Shown piece after piece: positions 43,994 through 52,569 of a DNA stretch of 64,000 nt (the first letter of the stretch is position 1; the number at the start of each line of letters is the position of its first letter). The notes under the pieces are model-generated. The model saw only the letters and a list, made by a program, of their open reading frames with translations. It had not been told where the DNA came from and made no database searches. Source of the stretch: Eubacterium sp. CAG:180 (GTDB taxonomy: Bacteria; Bacillota; Clostridia; Oscillospirales; Acutalibacteraceae); NCBI GenBank assembly GCA_000432435.1, contig HF993131.1:107938-171937 (forward strand). Reading direction: 5' to 3'. The position numbers and the translations under genes were made by a program.

Positions 43994-45847
43994 TTATTTG
44001 TCTTTTTTATCGCCGCCTACTCTTGACCAATCGACAAGAATATGCTCGTTATAGAAATTGCTTCGTTTTTCAAGCTCTTCGTTTACAAAATCGGTTCCGT
44101 CACGCTCGAAGAGAGTCGGTGTATCAGAGAAGAGGTTTGTTCCTATACCGAGCTTATTGCCCTCTATCTCAACGCCGATACTTGCGAGCATTGTCGGCAG
44201 CATATCAAACGTCGCCCACTCGCGGTTATGGAAGCGAGTATCGGGAGCCGAGGTGCAGTTAGGTGTGGGATTAAGTATAAGGTTAAAGCATGTACGTCTG
44301 TAATTCGGGTCAAAGTCCTTAAAGAAATTCTGATCCATACTAAGGTGGTCGCCGTTAATTACAATGGTAGTATTCTCATAGAACGGCTGAGACTGTATCC
44401 AACGTACAAACTTAACCGTCTCTGCCTGGCTGTAGAATATTACGTTTGCATACTGCTTATCAAACGGAGTCTTGGCATTGGGAGAAAGGTAGCCGTCCGG
44501 GAAGTGCGTATCAGCCGTTTCCATAACGAAATAGAAAGGTTTGTCTTCGCCTGCCAAGCGTGTAAGCTCCATCTTTGCATATTCATAGAGCTTGTCATCC
44601 TCATAGCCCCACCAAACGCTGTAATCTTGAGGAATAAAGTTATCTTCCTTCGCACGCTTGTGGTCCATTATCTTGTAATCGCCGTGCTCCTCAAAGAAGT
44701 AGTCAAGTCCGCCGAAGGATGCATCTGCACCGAACATAACGGTTTGATTATAGCCCTGTTCTTTTAATATATCACCTATTGTGGTAGCTCCCGGCAGGAA
44801 GTTGTCGGCAGAGCCGTATGCATTTGCGCCGACCGGCACCTTCATGGGCAAGCCGCTACTCATATTCACCATTGAAGCCACAGACCAGTTGGCGCCCGTC
44901 GAGGACGGATTACCGCCGAAGCCCTCGGGAAGATCCGAGAAATTGTAGCCCTCCTTTGAGAGCTTTCCAAGGTCGGGAAGAAGATTTGTGTCCATATATC
45001 CGCCGAGCTCTTTTGAGAAATACGAGTTCTCCATAGATTCGAGATAAATATGGATAAGGTTGCGTTTTTTCTCCGGGAAGGTCATTTTAACCTTTTTGGG
45101 ATCGGCAAAATTATCTTCTATGTACGGCGAATCATCAGCATAAGCCGCATAGAGCTTTTGAAGAGAAAGCTTTTTTACACCGAACACCACGCCGCCGGAA
45201 AGCATAAGAAGTGCCAAGAAAAGAGCCGTGAGACGTCTTGCAAGTCCCGAAAATACTGTGCGCTGTTTTTCGTGAAGCTTGTATAAGATTTTTCTCGTTG
45301 AAAAAGCAAATACGCAAAACAGAACTGTTACCACAGCGGTAAGCAAAACAGGACCTTGGAACAGCGTATTCATAACCTCGGGGCTTGCGCCACCGGTGTC
45401 GGAATTCAAATTTATCATCATCTGGTCGGGTGTAAGTCCGGCAAATGTATCTGCCGCCCAGATGGAAGCCGTGAATGCCGCCATACCGAGAGCAGCAAAA
45501 AGCACCGACAAAATACGAAGTATCCATGCGCCGACCTTGTGCTTCGGCTTTGTGTGTGAAAAGGATATCACACCCTCGACAACACCGCGACCGAACAAAA
45601 ATACAAGCCCGACAGCCAAAACAAATACAAAATACTTGAGCGGATACCATTTACCGTGCTCCGATGTCAAAAGCACATTCGGTATTTTCAGTATCAGCGA
45701 CATAATTCCGAGTGATGCCAAGTTACTCACTAGAGTATCGCGTAACACTGCAATAATGCAAGCAGGCGCGTTTCTCTTGCGCGTCAACAGAAAAATATCC
45801 GCAACGCTCAAAAGAAGTCCCGCAAGAACTCCCAAGAACCAAAACAT
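43994..45847 (-). CDS. LTA-synthase-like membrane sulfatase (phosphoglycerol transferase)
   Basis: The ATG at 45847 follows GAGGG and an excellent promoter. 617 residues: five membrane helices in the first 260, then an extracellular sulfatase-fold domain. The domain has NLIHIYLESMENSYF, the nucleophile region GNPSSTGANWSVASMVNMSSGLP, FVMETADTHFPDGYL and IVINGDHLS. This is the layout of LtaS and related phosphoglycerol or phosphoethanolamine transferases that decorate or build lipoteichoic-type polymers outside the membrane. The acceptor is unknown. Confidence 0.9.
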   Translation of the reverse strand: MFWFLGVLAGLLLSVADIFLLTRKRNAPACIIAVLRDTLVSNLASLGIMSLILKIPNVLLTSEHGKWYPLKYFVFVLAVGLVFLFGRGVVEGVISFSHTKPKHKVGAWILRILSVLFAALGMAAFTASIWAADTFAGLTPDQMMINLNSDTGGASPEVMNTLFQGPVLLTAVVTVLFCVFAFSTRKILYKLHEKQRTVFSGLARRLTALFLALLMLSGGVVFGVKKLSLQKLYAAYADDSPYIEDNFADPKKVKMTFPEKKRNLIHIYLESMENSYFSKELGGYMDTNLLPDLGKLSKEGYNFSDLPEGFGGNPSSTGANWSVASMVNMSSGLPMKVPVGANAYGSADNFLPGATTIGDILKEQGYNQTVMFGADASFGGLDYFFEEHGDYKIMDHKRAKEDNFIPQDYSVWWGYEDDKLYEYAKMELTRLAGEDKPFYFVMETADTHFPDGYLSPNAKTPFDKQYANVIFYSQAETVKFVRWIQSQPFYENTTIVINGDHLSMDQNFFKDFDPNYRRTCFNLILNPTPNCTSAPDTRFHNREWATFDMLPTMLASIGVEIEGNKLGIGTNLFSDTPTLFERDGTDFVNEELEKRSNFYNEHILVDWSRVGGDKKDK

Positions 45848-45879
45848 ATATATCCCTCTTTCATTACATTGTAACGGTA

Positions 45880-45908
45880 ATTTTACCATACATAAAATCC
45901 GTTTGCAA
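45880..45908 (-). promoter_or_regulatory. Sigma-A promoter of the LTA-synthase-like gene
   Basis: Minus-strand TTGCAA, a 17-bp spacer and TAAAAT lie 33 bp upstream of the start codon. Confidence 0.75.
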
Positions 45909-46062
45909 GGATATTTTTTCGCAATTTGCACAAACAGGAAACGCATAAAGTAAAAGCCCCGTAATTTCTGATAAATAAGGGGTTTTACGGACACAAGAAT
46001 CCGCAAAGCCCTTTATTAAATATATTTAGTTGTAAATTACACTTTGCCGTATCAAGCTTATT

Positions 46063-48435
46063 TCATTGCTCATCGGAAAACAGTTTTTCCGCGTATCGCA
46101 CAGCGCCCATGGCGTCCTTTGCGTAAGAATCGGCACCTATTCTGTCGGCATAATCCTGAGTCATAACGGCTCCGCCGACCATCACCTTACATTCGTGATA
46201 ACGTTTTCTTAAAAGGCGAATGGTCTCCTCCATATTCACAACCGTTGTAGTCATAAGCGCACTCAGACCCACGAGCTTGACCTTCTCTTTTATTGCTGTA
46301 TCAACTATAATTTCCGGGTCAACATCTTTACCGAGGTCGATTACATCAAAGCCGTAGTTTTCAAGCAATACCTTAACAATGTTTTTCCCTATGTCGTGAA
46401 TATCGCCCTTGACGGTGGCTATAACTACCTTATTCTTTTTCTCGCTGCCGTTCGCTTCGGCAGGTATGCTTGCCTTGATTTCGTCAAATGCCGCCTTTGC
46501 CGCATCGGCACTCATAAGAAGCTGAGGCAAAAAGATTGTTCCGTCCTCAAAACCTTTACCGACAATATCAAGTGCCGGTATCAAATATAGATTTATAATG
46601 TCAAGAGGCTGTTCCGTCTTTAAAAGCTCTCTTGCATTCTCCCCTGCCGCTTTGGAAAGCCCGTTTATAACCGCAGTTTTAAGGTCGGTTTTATCATTTT
46701 TTGCCGTCGGTGCCGAATCCGACGTCTTGCTTATGTACGTCTCAAAATTTTCATCGTACCCGTTAAGCGCGCAATAGGAATAAAAAGCATTCATCATACT
46801 GTCGGATTTCGGATTTATAATACCTGCCGAAAGTCCGCTGCCCATGGCAAGAGTGAAAAATGCCGCGTTTATGTTATCGCGTTTCGGAAGGCCAAAGGAA
46901 ATATTTGAAACTCCCAAAACCGTATTTACGCCTAGGGTGTTGCGAACATATGACAGAGCCTGTAACGTTCTCTTTGCGTTTTCAGCCCCGGTGCTTACGG
47001 TCATAGCAAGCGTATCTATTATGAGGTCCTTTTTATCTATACCGTATTCCTTTGCGGTATTTATTATTTTCTCGGCTATTTTGATTCTGCCCTCGGCACT
47101 TTCGGGAATACCGCTTTCATCAAGCGTAAGGCAAACCACGACTCCGCCGTATTTTTTAGCGAGCGGAAAGATTTTTTCCATACTCTCTTTTTTGCCGTTT
47201 ACCGAATTTATAAGCGGCTTGCCGTTATATATGCGAAGTGCCTGCTCCATTGCCGCGGGATCGGAGGTGTCTATTTGAAGCGGAAGATTTGTAATTCCCT
47301 GTATGCCCTTAACGGTATCGCACATCACTTTCGGCTCATCGATTTCGGGCAAACCGACGTTAACGTCAAGTACATCCGCTCCGCATTCGACCTGAGACAG
47401 AGCCTCGGAAAAGATATATCCGCTGTCGCCCGAAACGAGTGCCGCTTTAAGTTTTTTCTTGCCCGTCGGATTTATTCTTTCACCGATTATTATAGGTCTT
47501 TCGCCTATTACAGCCGTTTTTGAGTATGATGTAACCGCTGTAATGCTTTTTTGCTTTACAGGTAAAACAGGGATATCCTTGCACAGCTTTACAGCCTCTT
47601 TCAGGTGTTCAGGCGTAGTTCCGCAGCAACCGCCGAGCAGCGAGACACCCATTTCGGCAAGTTCCTTTAAATCATTGGCAAAGTCCTCCGGTGTGACATT
47701 GAAAAACGTAACTCCGTTAACACATTCGGGTAACCCCGCATTGGGATTTACTGCCAAAGGCGTGCTTGAATATTTTAAAAGCTCCGGTAGAAGAGAAAGC
47801 ATCTGACGAGGTCCGAGTCCGCAGTTAAAGCCTATTGCGTCAACACCGAGCCCCTCAAGCATAAATACCGCCGTCTTGATGTCGGAGCCGGTAAGCAGCT
47901 TGCCGCTCTCATCAAATATCATGGTTACAACTATCGGCAAGTCACAATTTTCCTTGGCGGCAAGAACCGCCGCTTTTATTTCGTATGTGTCACCCATCGT
48001 CTCGATAAGCACAAGGTCTGCGCCCGCTTTTTTGCCCGCGATAACCTGCTGCTTATAAAGCTCGTATGCCGTCTCAAACGGTAATTCGCCGTACGGCTTT
48101 AAGAGCTTTCCCGTAGGTCCCAAATCAAGAGCGACAAAGGTTTTATCCTTGCCGGACACGGCCGTTTTAGCTATATCTATCGCGGAAGTAACAATTTCCT
48201 CCACCGTGTAATCGGTACCCTTGAATTTCAGCGCGTTTGCACCGAAGGTGTTTGATTTTATTATATTGCAGCCGGCGTCCGCATACGCCTTGTGAATGGC
48301 ATAAACGGTATCCCGATGAGTAATATTCCATGTTTCGGGAATTTCGCCGGCAGAAAGTCCGTTTTTTTGGAGCATTGTACCCATGGCTCCGTCAAAAAAC
48401 AATCTCTCTTTACCTAAAAGGTCGATAAATTTCAT
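46063..48435 (-). CDS. metH: Cobalamin-dependent methionine synthase (without activation domain)
   Basis: MetH transfers the methyl group of methyl-tetrahydrofolate through cobalamin to homocysteine. The 790 residues include the homocysteine domain (DGAMGTMLQKNG; zinc cysteines in GFNCGLG and LLGGCCGTTPEHL), the pterin domain (IIIGERINPTGKKKLKAAL), the cap, and the B12 domain with the DxHxxG motif in TVKGDIHDIGKNIVKVLLEN. It is shorter than E. coli MetH (about 1230) because the reactivation domain is a separate protein encoded 3 bp upstream. RBS GAGG. Convergent with no close downstream partner. Confidence 0.96.
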   Translation of the reverse strand: MKFIDLLGKERLFFDGAMGTMLQKNGLSAGEIPETWNITHRDTVYAIHKAYADAGCNIIKSNTFGANALKFKGTDYTVEEIVTSAIDIAKTAVSGKDKTFVALDLGPTGKLLKPYGELPFETAYELYKQQVIAGKKAGADLVLIETMGDTYEIKAAVLAAKENCDLPIVVTMIFDESGKLLTGSDIKTAVFMLEGLGVDAIGFNCGLGPRQMLSLLPELLKYSSTPLAVNPNAGLPECVNGVTFFNVTPEDFANDLKELAEMGVSLLGGCCGTTPEHLKEAVKLCKDIPVLPVKQKSITAVTSYSKTAVIGERPIIIGERINPTGKKKLKAALVSGDSGYIFSEALSQVECGADVLDVNVGLPEIDEPKVMCDTVKGIQGITNLPLQIDTSDPAAMEQALRIYNGKPLINSVNGKKESMEKIFPLAKKYGGVVVCLTLDESGIPESAEGRIKIAEKIINTAKEYGIDKKDLIIDTLAMTVSTGAENAKRTLQALSYVRNTLGVNTVLGVSNISFGLPKRDNINAAFFTLAMGSGLSAGIINPKSDSMMNAFYSYCALNGYDENFETYISKTSDSAPTAKNDKTDLKTAVINGLSKAAGENARELLKTEQPLDIINLYLIPALDIVGKGFEDGTIFLPQLLMSADAAKAAFDEIKASIPAEANGSEKKNKVVIATVKGDIHDIGKNIVKVLLENYGFDVIDLGKDVDPEIIVDTAIKEKVKLVGLSALMTTTVVNMEETIRLLRKRYHECKVMVGGAVMTQDYADRIGADSYAKDAMGAVRYAEKLFSDEQ

Positions 48436-48438
48436 AGC

Positions 48439-49080
48439 TTAACCTCTTCTGAATTCGCAGTTTTTATTTCCGCATGCGGCGCAGGCGTTAAAATTACAGT
48501 CCTTATCCTTGGTTAGCCCTATAAACGCCGTAACGGACTTTGTGGGTATCATCATACAATTCTCCGACAGGGTAAGCCCTATGCGCTTGGTGCAGTCAAG
48601 CAGCTTAAAAAACTCCTTTTGGCTCTCAAGCGACAAATCGGCATAACCGGGGCTGAAGCGCGGTCTTAAATAATAGCCTCGCTTCTCCTCTTCCTTTGCT
48701 ATATTTTCGCAGACGTCATCGCAAAAGCTTTCGACAGCCGCCGCCGTTGCCGCTTGCATAACCGCCGCTCGCGCGGTGTCAACTCCCGCGTACCGTCTTA
48801 CGAGAATATCGCTCTGCATACCGAGCGTTGCGGCAAAAAGCAATATTCTGTCGGAATTTCTCAAATGCTTCACAAGCTTTTCGGAGTGAAATTCGATACC
48901 GTCAAGCTTTACGGCACTGTCGGACAGGTATTCGAGTTTGCACTCTCTGTACAGACTTCTCGGCTGAATCGACGTAATTATTTCAATTTTAACGTGATTG
49001 ATAAGGTCAAGGGTTTTTTCGTCCGCCTCACGACCTTTATAGCCGAGATAGCGAAGAACTTCCTTTGTGTTTATATCCAT
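48439..49080 (-). CDS. Stand-alone methionine synthase activation-domain protein
   Basis: The ATG at 49080 gives 213 residues. MDINTKEVLRYLGYKGREAD leads to the family core: LFAATLGMQSDILVRRYA, AAVMQAATAAAVESFCDDV, and YYLRPRFSPGYADLSLESQKE, which resembles the SAM-binding RxxxGY segment of the MetH C-terminus. The end carries CNFNACAACGNKNCEF, a cysteine cluster. Its likely job is to reactivate oxidised cobalamin on MetH using SAM and a reductant. It ends 3 bp before metH, so the two are coupled. The longer upstream frame to 49320 lacks homology and is not used. Confidence 0.92.
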   Translation of the reverse strand: MDINTKEVLRYLGYKGREADEKTLDLINHVKIEIITSIQPRSLYRECKLEYLSDSAVKLDGIEFHSEKLVKHLRNSDRILLFAATLGMQSDILVRRYAGVDTARAAVMQAATAAAVESFCDDVCENIAKEEEKRGYYLRPRFSPGYADLSLESQKEFFKLLDCTKRIGLTLSENCMMIPTKSVTAFIGLTKDKDCNFNACAACGNKNCEFRRG

Positions 49081-49222
49081 AAGTGAAACATCCTCTGTGC
49101 CGAAAAAAATCGTTATTACATTCTTTTTTATAATAATACAAAAGCAGTAGGAATTCAACAATTTAATTTCTTGACTTAAGGCGGCTCTTATTTTAAAATT
49201 AAGCTGTAAAGGGAGTGAAGAA

Positions 49223-49462
49223 ATGCGACTTGACAAATTTTTAAAGGTTTCGCGTATCATAAAAAGGCGTACTGTGGCAAACGAGGTGTGCGACGCAAAG
49301 CATGTCAACGTAAACGGCAAGCCGGCAAGAGCATCTTACGATGTAAAAGATGGCGATGTTATTGAAATCACCTTCGGGCAAAAGGTCACAAAATATCAGG
49401 TCTTGAATGTAACCGAATATGCAACAAAGGAAAGCGCGTCGTCTATGTATAAGGAGCTTTAA
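49223..49462 (+). CDS. rqcP: RqcP, S4-domain ribosome quality-control factor
   Basis: 79 residues, starting MRLDKFLKVSRIIKRRTVAN, a near-complete match to Bacillus YabO/RqcP. It continues VNVNGKPARASYDVKDGDVI and FGQKVTKYQV. RqcP binds the obstructed large ribosomal subunit and helps RqcH add alanine tails. RBS AAAGGGAG. It is followed at once by a Nudix gene. Confidence 0.93.
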   Translation: MRLDKFLKVSRIIKRRTVANEVCDAKHVNVNGKPARASYDVKDGDVIEITFGQKVTKYQVLNVTEYATKESASSMYKEL

Positions 49463-49463
49463 A

Positions 49464-49916
49464 ATGGGCTATATCGAAGATTTACGCAAGCTGATAGGTC
49501 ACAAAAGAATTGTTCTCAACGGCAGCCTTGTAATCATAGAAAACAAAGACGGAAAAATTTTGATGCAAAAAAGAACATACCCGAAGGGCAAGTGGGGGCT
49601 TCCCGGAGGTCTTATGGAATTGGGCGAGTCAACCGTTGAAACAGCTGTAAGAGAGGTTCGGGAGGAAACTAATCTTACCGTCGAAAATCTCAAGCTGCTC
49701 GGTGTGTATTCCGGCAAGGATCATCTTTGCAAAGCGGAAAACGGCGACGAATGGTATGTTGTCGTGACCGCCTACACCACAAAGGATTTCAGCGGGACGC
49801 TTATGATAAACGACGGCGAATCGGAGGCTCTCGAGTGGTTCTATCCGGAAGAGATACCGAAAAACATCCCGTCTACTCACCGCCTTGTGATAGACGATTA
49901 CAAAAACGGCTTATAA
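49464..49916 (+). CDS. Nudix hydrolase
   Basis: The ATG at 49464 follows AAGGAG, one base after the rqcP stop. The 150 residues contain a complete Nudix box (G-x5-E-x7-REVREET): GLMELGESTVETAVREVREE, after KGKWGLPGG. The segment YSGKDHLCKAENGDEWYVVV and the late EALEWFYPEEIP suggest an ADP-ribose/NADH-pyrophosphatase-like or mutT-like role; the substrate cannot be told. Confidence 0.93.
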   Translation: MGYIEDLRKLIGHKRIVLNGSLVIIENKDGKILMQKRTYPKGKWGLPGGLMELGESTVETAVREVREETNLTVENLKLLGVYSGKDHLCKAENGDEWYVVVTAYTTKDFSGTLMINDGESEALEWFYPEEIPKNIPSTHRLVIDDYKNGL

Positions 49917-49936
49917 AAACAGACTTTTTAAAAATA

Positions 49937-49966
49937 AAAAAGGACTAAGCTTTTGCTTAGTCCTTT
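49937..49966. terminator. Bidirectional terminator between Nudix gene and tRNA-Thr(GGT)
   Basis: A perfect stem AAAAAGGACTAAGC / GCTTAGTCCTTTTT with loop TTTT serves both converging transcripts. Confidence 0.92.
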
Positions 49967-49968
49967 TT

Positions 49969-50044
49969 TGGAGCTGATAGGCAGACTCGAACTGCCGACC
50001 TCATCCTTACCAAGGATGTGCTCTACCACCTGAGCCATATCAGC
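49969..50044 (-). tRNA. tRNA-Thr (anticodon GGT)
   Basis: Cloverleaf on the minus strand: acceptor GCTGATA/TATCAGC, D-arm GCTCAGGTGGTAGAGC, anticodon arm CATCC-TTGGTAA-GGATG, T-arm GGCAGTTCGAGTCTGCC, and encoded CCA. It reads ACC/ACU. Confidence 0.97.
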
Positions 50045-50392
50045 AAACCGCACTACTTGCGAATGCTTGAATATTATACACAAGGAACTACCCTTTTGTC
50101 AACACTTAATTTGAATAAGGAGAGGCTTTTACGTCAATAATTTTCAAAGAAGTGCGAAACAGGGCCGTTTTAAGTCTATTTTCCCCGAGCTCGGCACAAA
50201 AACAAAAAAATATACTTTTTTAAGCTTACGCATATCCGGATATTTTACAAAAACAACCGCAAATTTCAATTTCACATGCACAAAAAGTCGTCTGTTTCTT
50301 GTGCGAACTCACAAAAATGTAACAATAATATCGTCACTTATACATATTGTATGTCTAAATACTACAAATTACCCGTAAAAAGAATATTAAAC

Positions 50393-50421
50393 TTGCAAGA
50401 ACTTCGCGAAAAGTGTATAAT
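50393..50421 (+). promoter_or_regulatory. Sigma-A promoter of the PHP operon
   Basis: TTGCAA, 17 bp, TATAAT. Transcription would start near 50428, leaving a 105-nt leader with no obvious riboswitch. The rest of the 50045-50532 interval is AT-rich and empty. Confidence 0.8.
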
Positions 50422-50532
50422 ATTGTCATATTATATTGAGGGATTTTGCGCTTTATTTATCATTTTTTTGGTGTAAATTACTCATTCAGTGTAAAAACAG
50501 TATGTATGTAAGGTAATTCAAGGAGGAACATT

Positions 50533-51420
50533 TTGGGCGGAGATTTACACTGCCACACCAAGCTGTCCGACGGCTCACTCGGAATAGAGGACTTGGTTCT
50601 TTTGGCAAAAAAGAAGGGAATCGAGACAATAGCCATAACAGACCATGACTGTCTCGCAGGTACAGTAAGAGGAAAAATAATCGGAGACAGATATGGGGTG
50701 AATGTCATTCCCGGGGTAGAGCTGTCATCAAGAGACGAAAAAACAGGAAAATACGTAGATATACTTTGCTATCTCAGCGACGCACCGGACAGGCTCCAGG
50801 GGCTTTGCCACAAAAACTCGCTTGCCCGTAAAAAAGCAGCTCATTTTATGATGCTCCAGATTACAAAGCGTTATCCGGTATCGGCCGAATTTATCATCAA
50901 ATGCGCCACCGGGTCAACAAATATTTTTATTCCGCATATAATGCAGGCTCTTATGGAGAGCGGCTATACAAACACCATTTTCGGTGATCTTTATAACAAG
51001 CTGTTCAACAAAGAGTCCGACGGCAACATTTTGGTAACGCCGAAATACCCCGATATCGAGGAGGTTGTCGGTGCGATTCACGACGCGGGCGGTATAGCGG
51101 TTCTCGCTCACCCGTATCTATACGATAACATCGACTCAATACCTCGTCTTATAGAATGCGGAATTGACGGAATTGAGGTTTGGCATCCGTCGGCAACCGA
51201 GGCACAGCGCGCCGAGCTTAAAAAGCTCGCTACCAAAAACAAGCTTTTAATGACAGGCGGAACAGATTTCTGCGGTCTTTACAACAGGTATCCGGTTTCC
51301 GTAGGCGACATTGATGTTCCCGATGATGCCGTTACAAAGCTTCTCGGATACAAGGCCAAAATCAGAAGAATGCAGAAAAAGGCTCAAAAAGCCGCTGAGG
51401 AAGCCGCAAAGTCAAATTAA
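50533..51420 (+). CDS. PHP-domain phosphoesterase (YciV/RNase AM-like)
   Basis: TTG start with AGGAGG 8 nt upstream. The 295 residues begin GGDLHCHTKLSDGSLGIED (HxH metal ligands), then ITDHDCLAGT, IPGVELSS and GGIAVLAHPYLYD, and end with GTDFCGLYN and a Lys/Ala-rich tail. This is the motif set of small PHP phosphatases acting on 3',5'-bisphosphonucleotides or short RNA 5' ends. First gene of a two-gene operon. Confidence 0.92.
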   Translation: MGGDLHCHTKLSDGSLGIEDLVLLAKKKGIETIAITDHDCLAGTVRGKIIGDRYGVNVIPGVELSSRDEKTGKYVDILCYLSDAPDRLQGLCHKNSLARKKAAHFMMLQITKRYPVSAEFIIKCATGSTNIFIPHIMQALMESGYTNTIFGDLYNKLFNKESDGNILVTPKYPDIEEVVGAIHDAGGIAVLAHPYLYDNIDSIPRLIECGIDGIEVWHPSATEAQRAELKKLATKNKLLMTGGTDFCGLYNRYPVSVGDIDVPDDAVTKLLGYKAKIRRMQKKAQKAAEEAAKSN

Positions 51421-51456
51421 CCTAAGAAAGGCAGCCTTTAAAAGGCAGGGTTTACT

Positions 51457-52029
51457 ATGGACGACAGCGATGTAAAAATTTTCAAAAAAGAAAAAAGAGA
51501 TGACAAATTCGACGAGATCGGTCTTATCTCCAAAATGAACGAGGAGAGAGGCAACGGCAACATCGACAAATCAAAGCAGCTCGGCTCTTATCTTGCTTCG
51601 ATTTTTCTTGACAAGGACGTCCTGCTTCAAAAGCTTCGTCCGATTATCGGCGATAAGGAGTACACAAAGGCCGAGAGTTTCCAGATAAAAATCCTTATGT
51701 TCTTTGCCGCCGAGTATCAGCTCAACTCGCTTTTGCCAAATAACATACTCCGGAACACGGCAATAAATGCCCTGTACGATGACATACACGACAAGGCAGA
51801 GGAATTCTACAAAGAGTTCTCCGACGGTGCCGAGTACAGCTTTTATTACCTCGCCGTCAGAAAAAACGACGACATATCGCAAAACATAGGTAAATGTTTC
51901 TCAATGCTATGCGGTAAGGGTAAGGAAAACGAGGAATACGCCTCCCTCGGCTCGGAGCTTTGGAGCGGCGTACTCGAAGAGGTAGAAGAAATAATACGCA
52001 GGTATGAATTTGTCGGTATGAAAAAATAA
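51457..52029 (+). CDS. Conserved alpha-helical protein of unknown function
   Basis: 190 residues, strongly helical and acidic: KSKQLGSYLASIFLDKDVLL, IKILMFFAAEYQLNSLLPNN, FYKEFSDGAEYSFYYLAVRK. It has no signal, membrane segment or known motif. It follows the PHP gene by 36 bp and is closed by a strong terminator, so it is the second gene of that operon. Confidence 0.82.
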   Translation: MDDSDVKIFKKEKRDDKFDEIGLISKMNEERGNGNIDKSKQLGSYLASIFLDKDVLLQKLRPIIGDKEYTKAESFQIKILMFFAAEYQLNSLLPNNILRNTAINALYDDIHDKAEEFYKEFSDGAEYSFYYLAVRKNDDISQNIGKCFSMLCGKGKENEEYASLGSELWSGVLEEVEEIIRRYEFVGMKK

Positions 52030-52045
52030 ATTTAATATTGCGTTC

Positions 52046-52084
52046 GGGGACTGTAAAAACTTATGTTTTTGCAGTCCCCTTTTG
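52046..52084 (+). terminator. Terminator of the PHP operon
   Basis: A stem of about 15 bp, GGGGACTGTAAAAAC with GTTTTTGCAGTCCCC (one wobble), is followed by TTTTG. Confidence 0.9.
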
Positions 52085-52104
52085 TGTTGCGAACATTAGA
52101 ATAT

Positions 52105-52400
52105 AACGGAAACACCGCCCCGTTTTACCGAGGCGGTGTTTCCTATGCAATAAATTAAAATGAAAAGGGCAGGTTTGCCCCCTTGCCTCGGCGAAAAAAA
52201 GGGCAGAGCCGCCGAGACAGCTGCAAGGGGATGAGGAAAATGTACGGAAAAGCCGTTCGGAATATAAGCCCGAAGCTTTTCGTATGACAGAAACCGACGG
52301 CGTTTCTATCAATCGGTACGAACCAAACGCCTGTCGATTAGCACGAGAGTTAAATGTAATACGGATTTAAAACAAATCCTTTTAAAAGCTCTCGTACAAA
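52105..52400. other. Hairpin-rich gene-free element
   Basis: No coding frame is credible here, but at least five inverted repeats follow one another: GGAAACACCGCC/GGCGGTGTTTCC; CCCCTTGC plus CTCGGCG with CGCCGAG plus GCAAGGGG; ACGGAAAAGC..TTCGG with CCGAAGCTTTTCGT; GGCGTTT/AAACGCC; and CGAGAG..CTCTCG enclosing GGATTT/AAATCC. It is a candidate structured RNA or dispersed repeat. Confidence 0.45.
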
Positions 52401-52406
52401 CAAAAA

Positions 52407-52435
52407 AGGCGCTGTGAACTACATCACAACGCCTT
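52407..52435 (-). terminator. Terminator of the M28 peptidase gene
   Basis: The stem AAGGCGTTGTGA / TCACAGCGCCTT (minus strand, one G-T pair) is followed by TTTTTTG. Confidence 0.85.
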
Positions 52436-52569
52436 CGCTGTTTATGCTTAGATTTTATACCGAAAATATTGTTTAGTCAAGATTAAATGCGACGCAAAGT
52501 CATATTTCGTAACATTTCACTTAACTAAAGCGTTTACGGTTCGCCTGTTTGTTGTATTTTACAACCGGA

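Noticed and set aside
43994..46006. Longer form of the LTA-synthase-like protein starting at 46006
   Set aside because: The extension covers the sigma-A promoter at 45880-45908 and lacks a ribosome site; the ATG at 45847 has GAGGG.
48439..49320. Longer form of the MetH activation-domain protein
   Set aside because: The extra residues have no homology and overlap the rqcP start on the other strand; MDINTKEV at 49080 matches the family's beginning.
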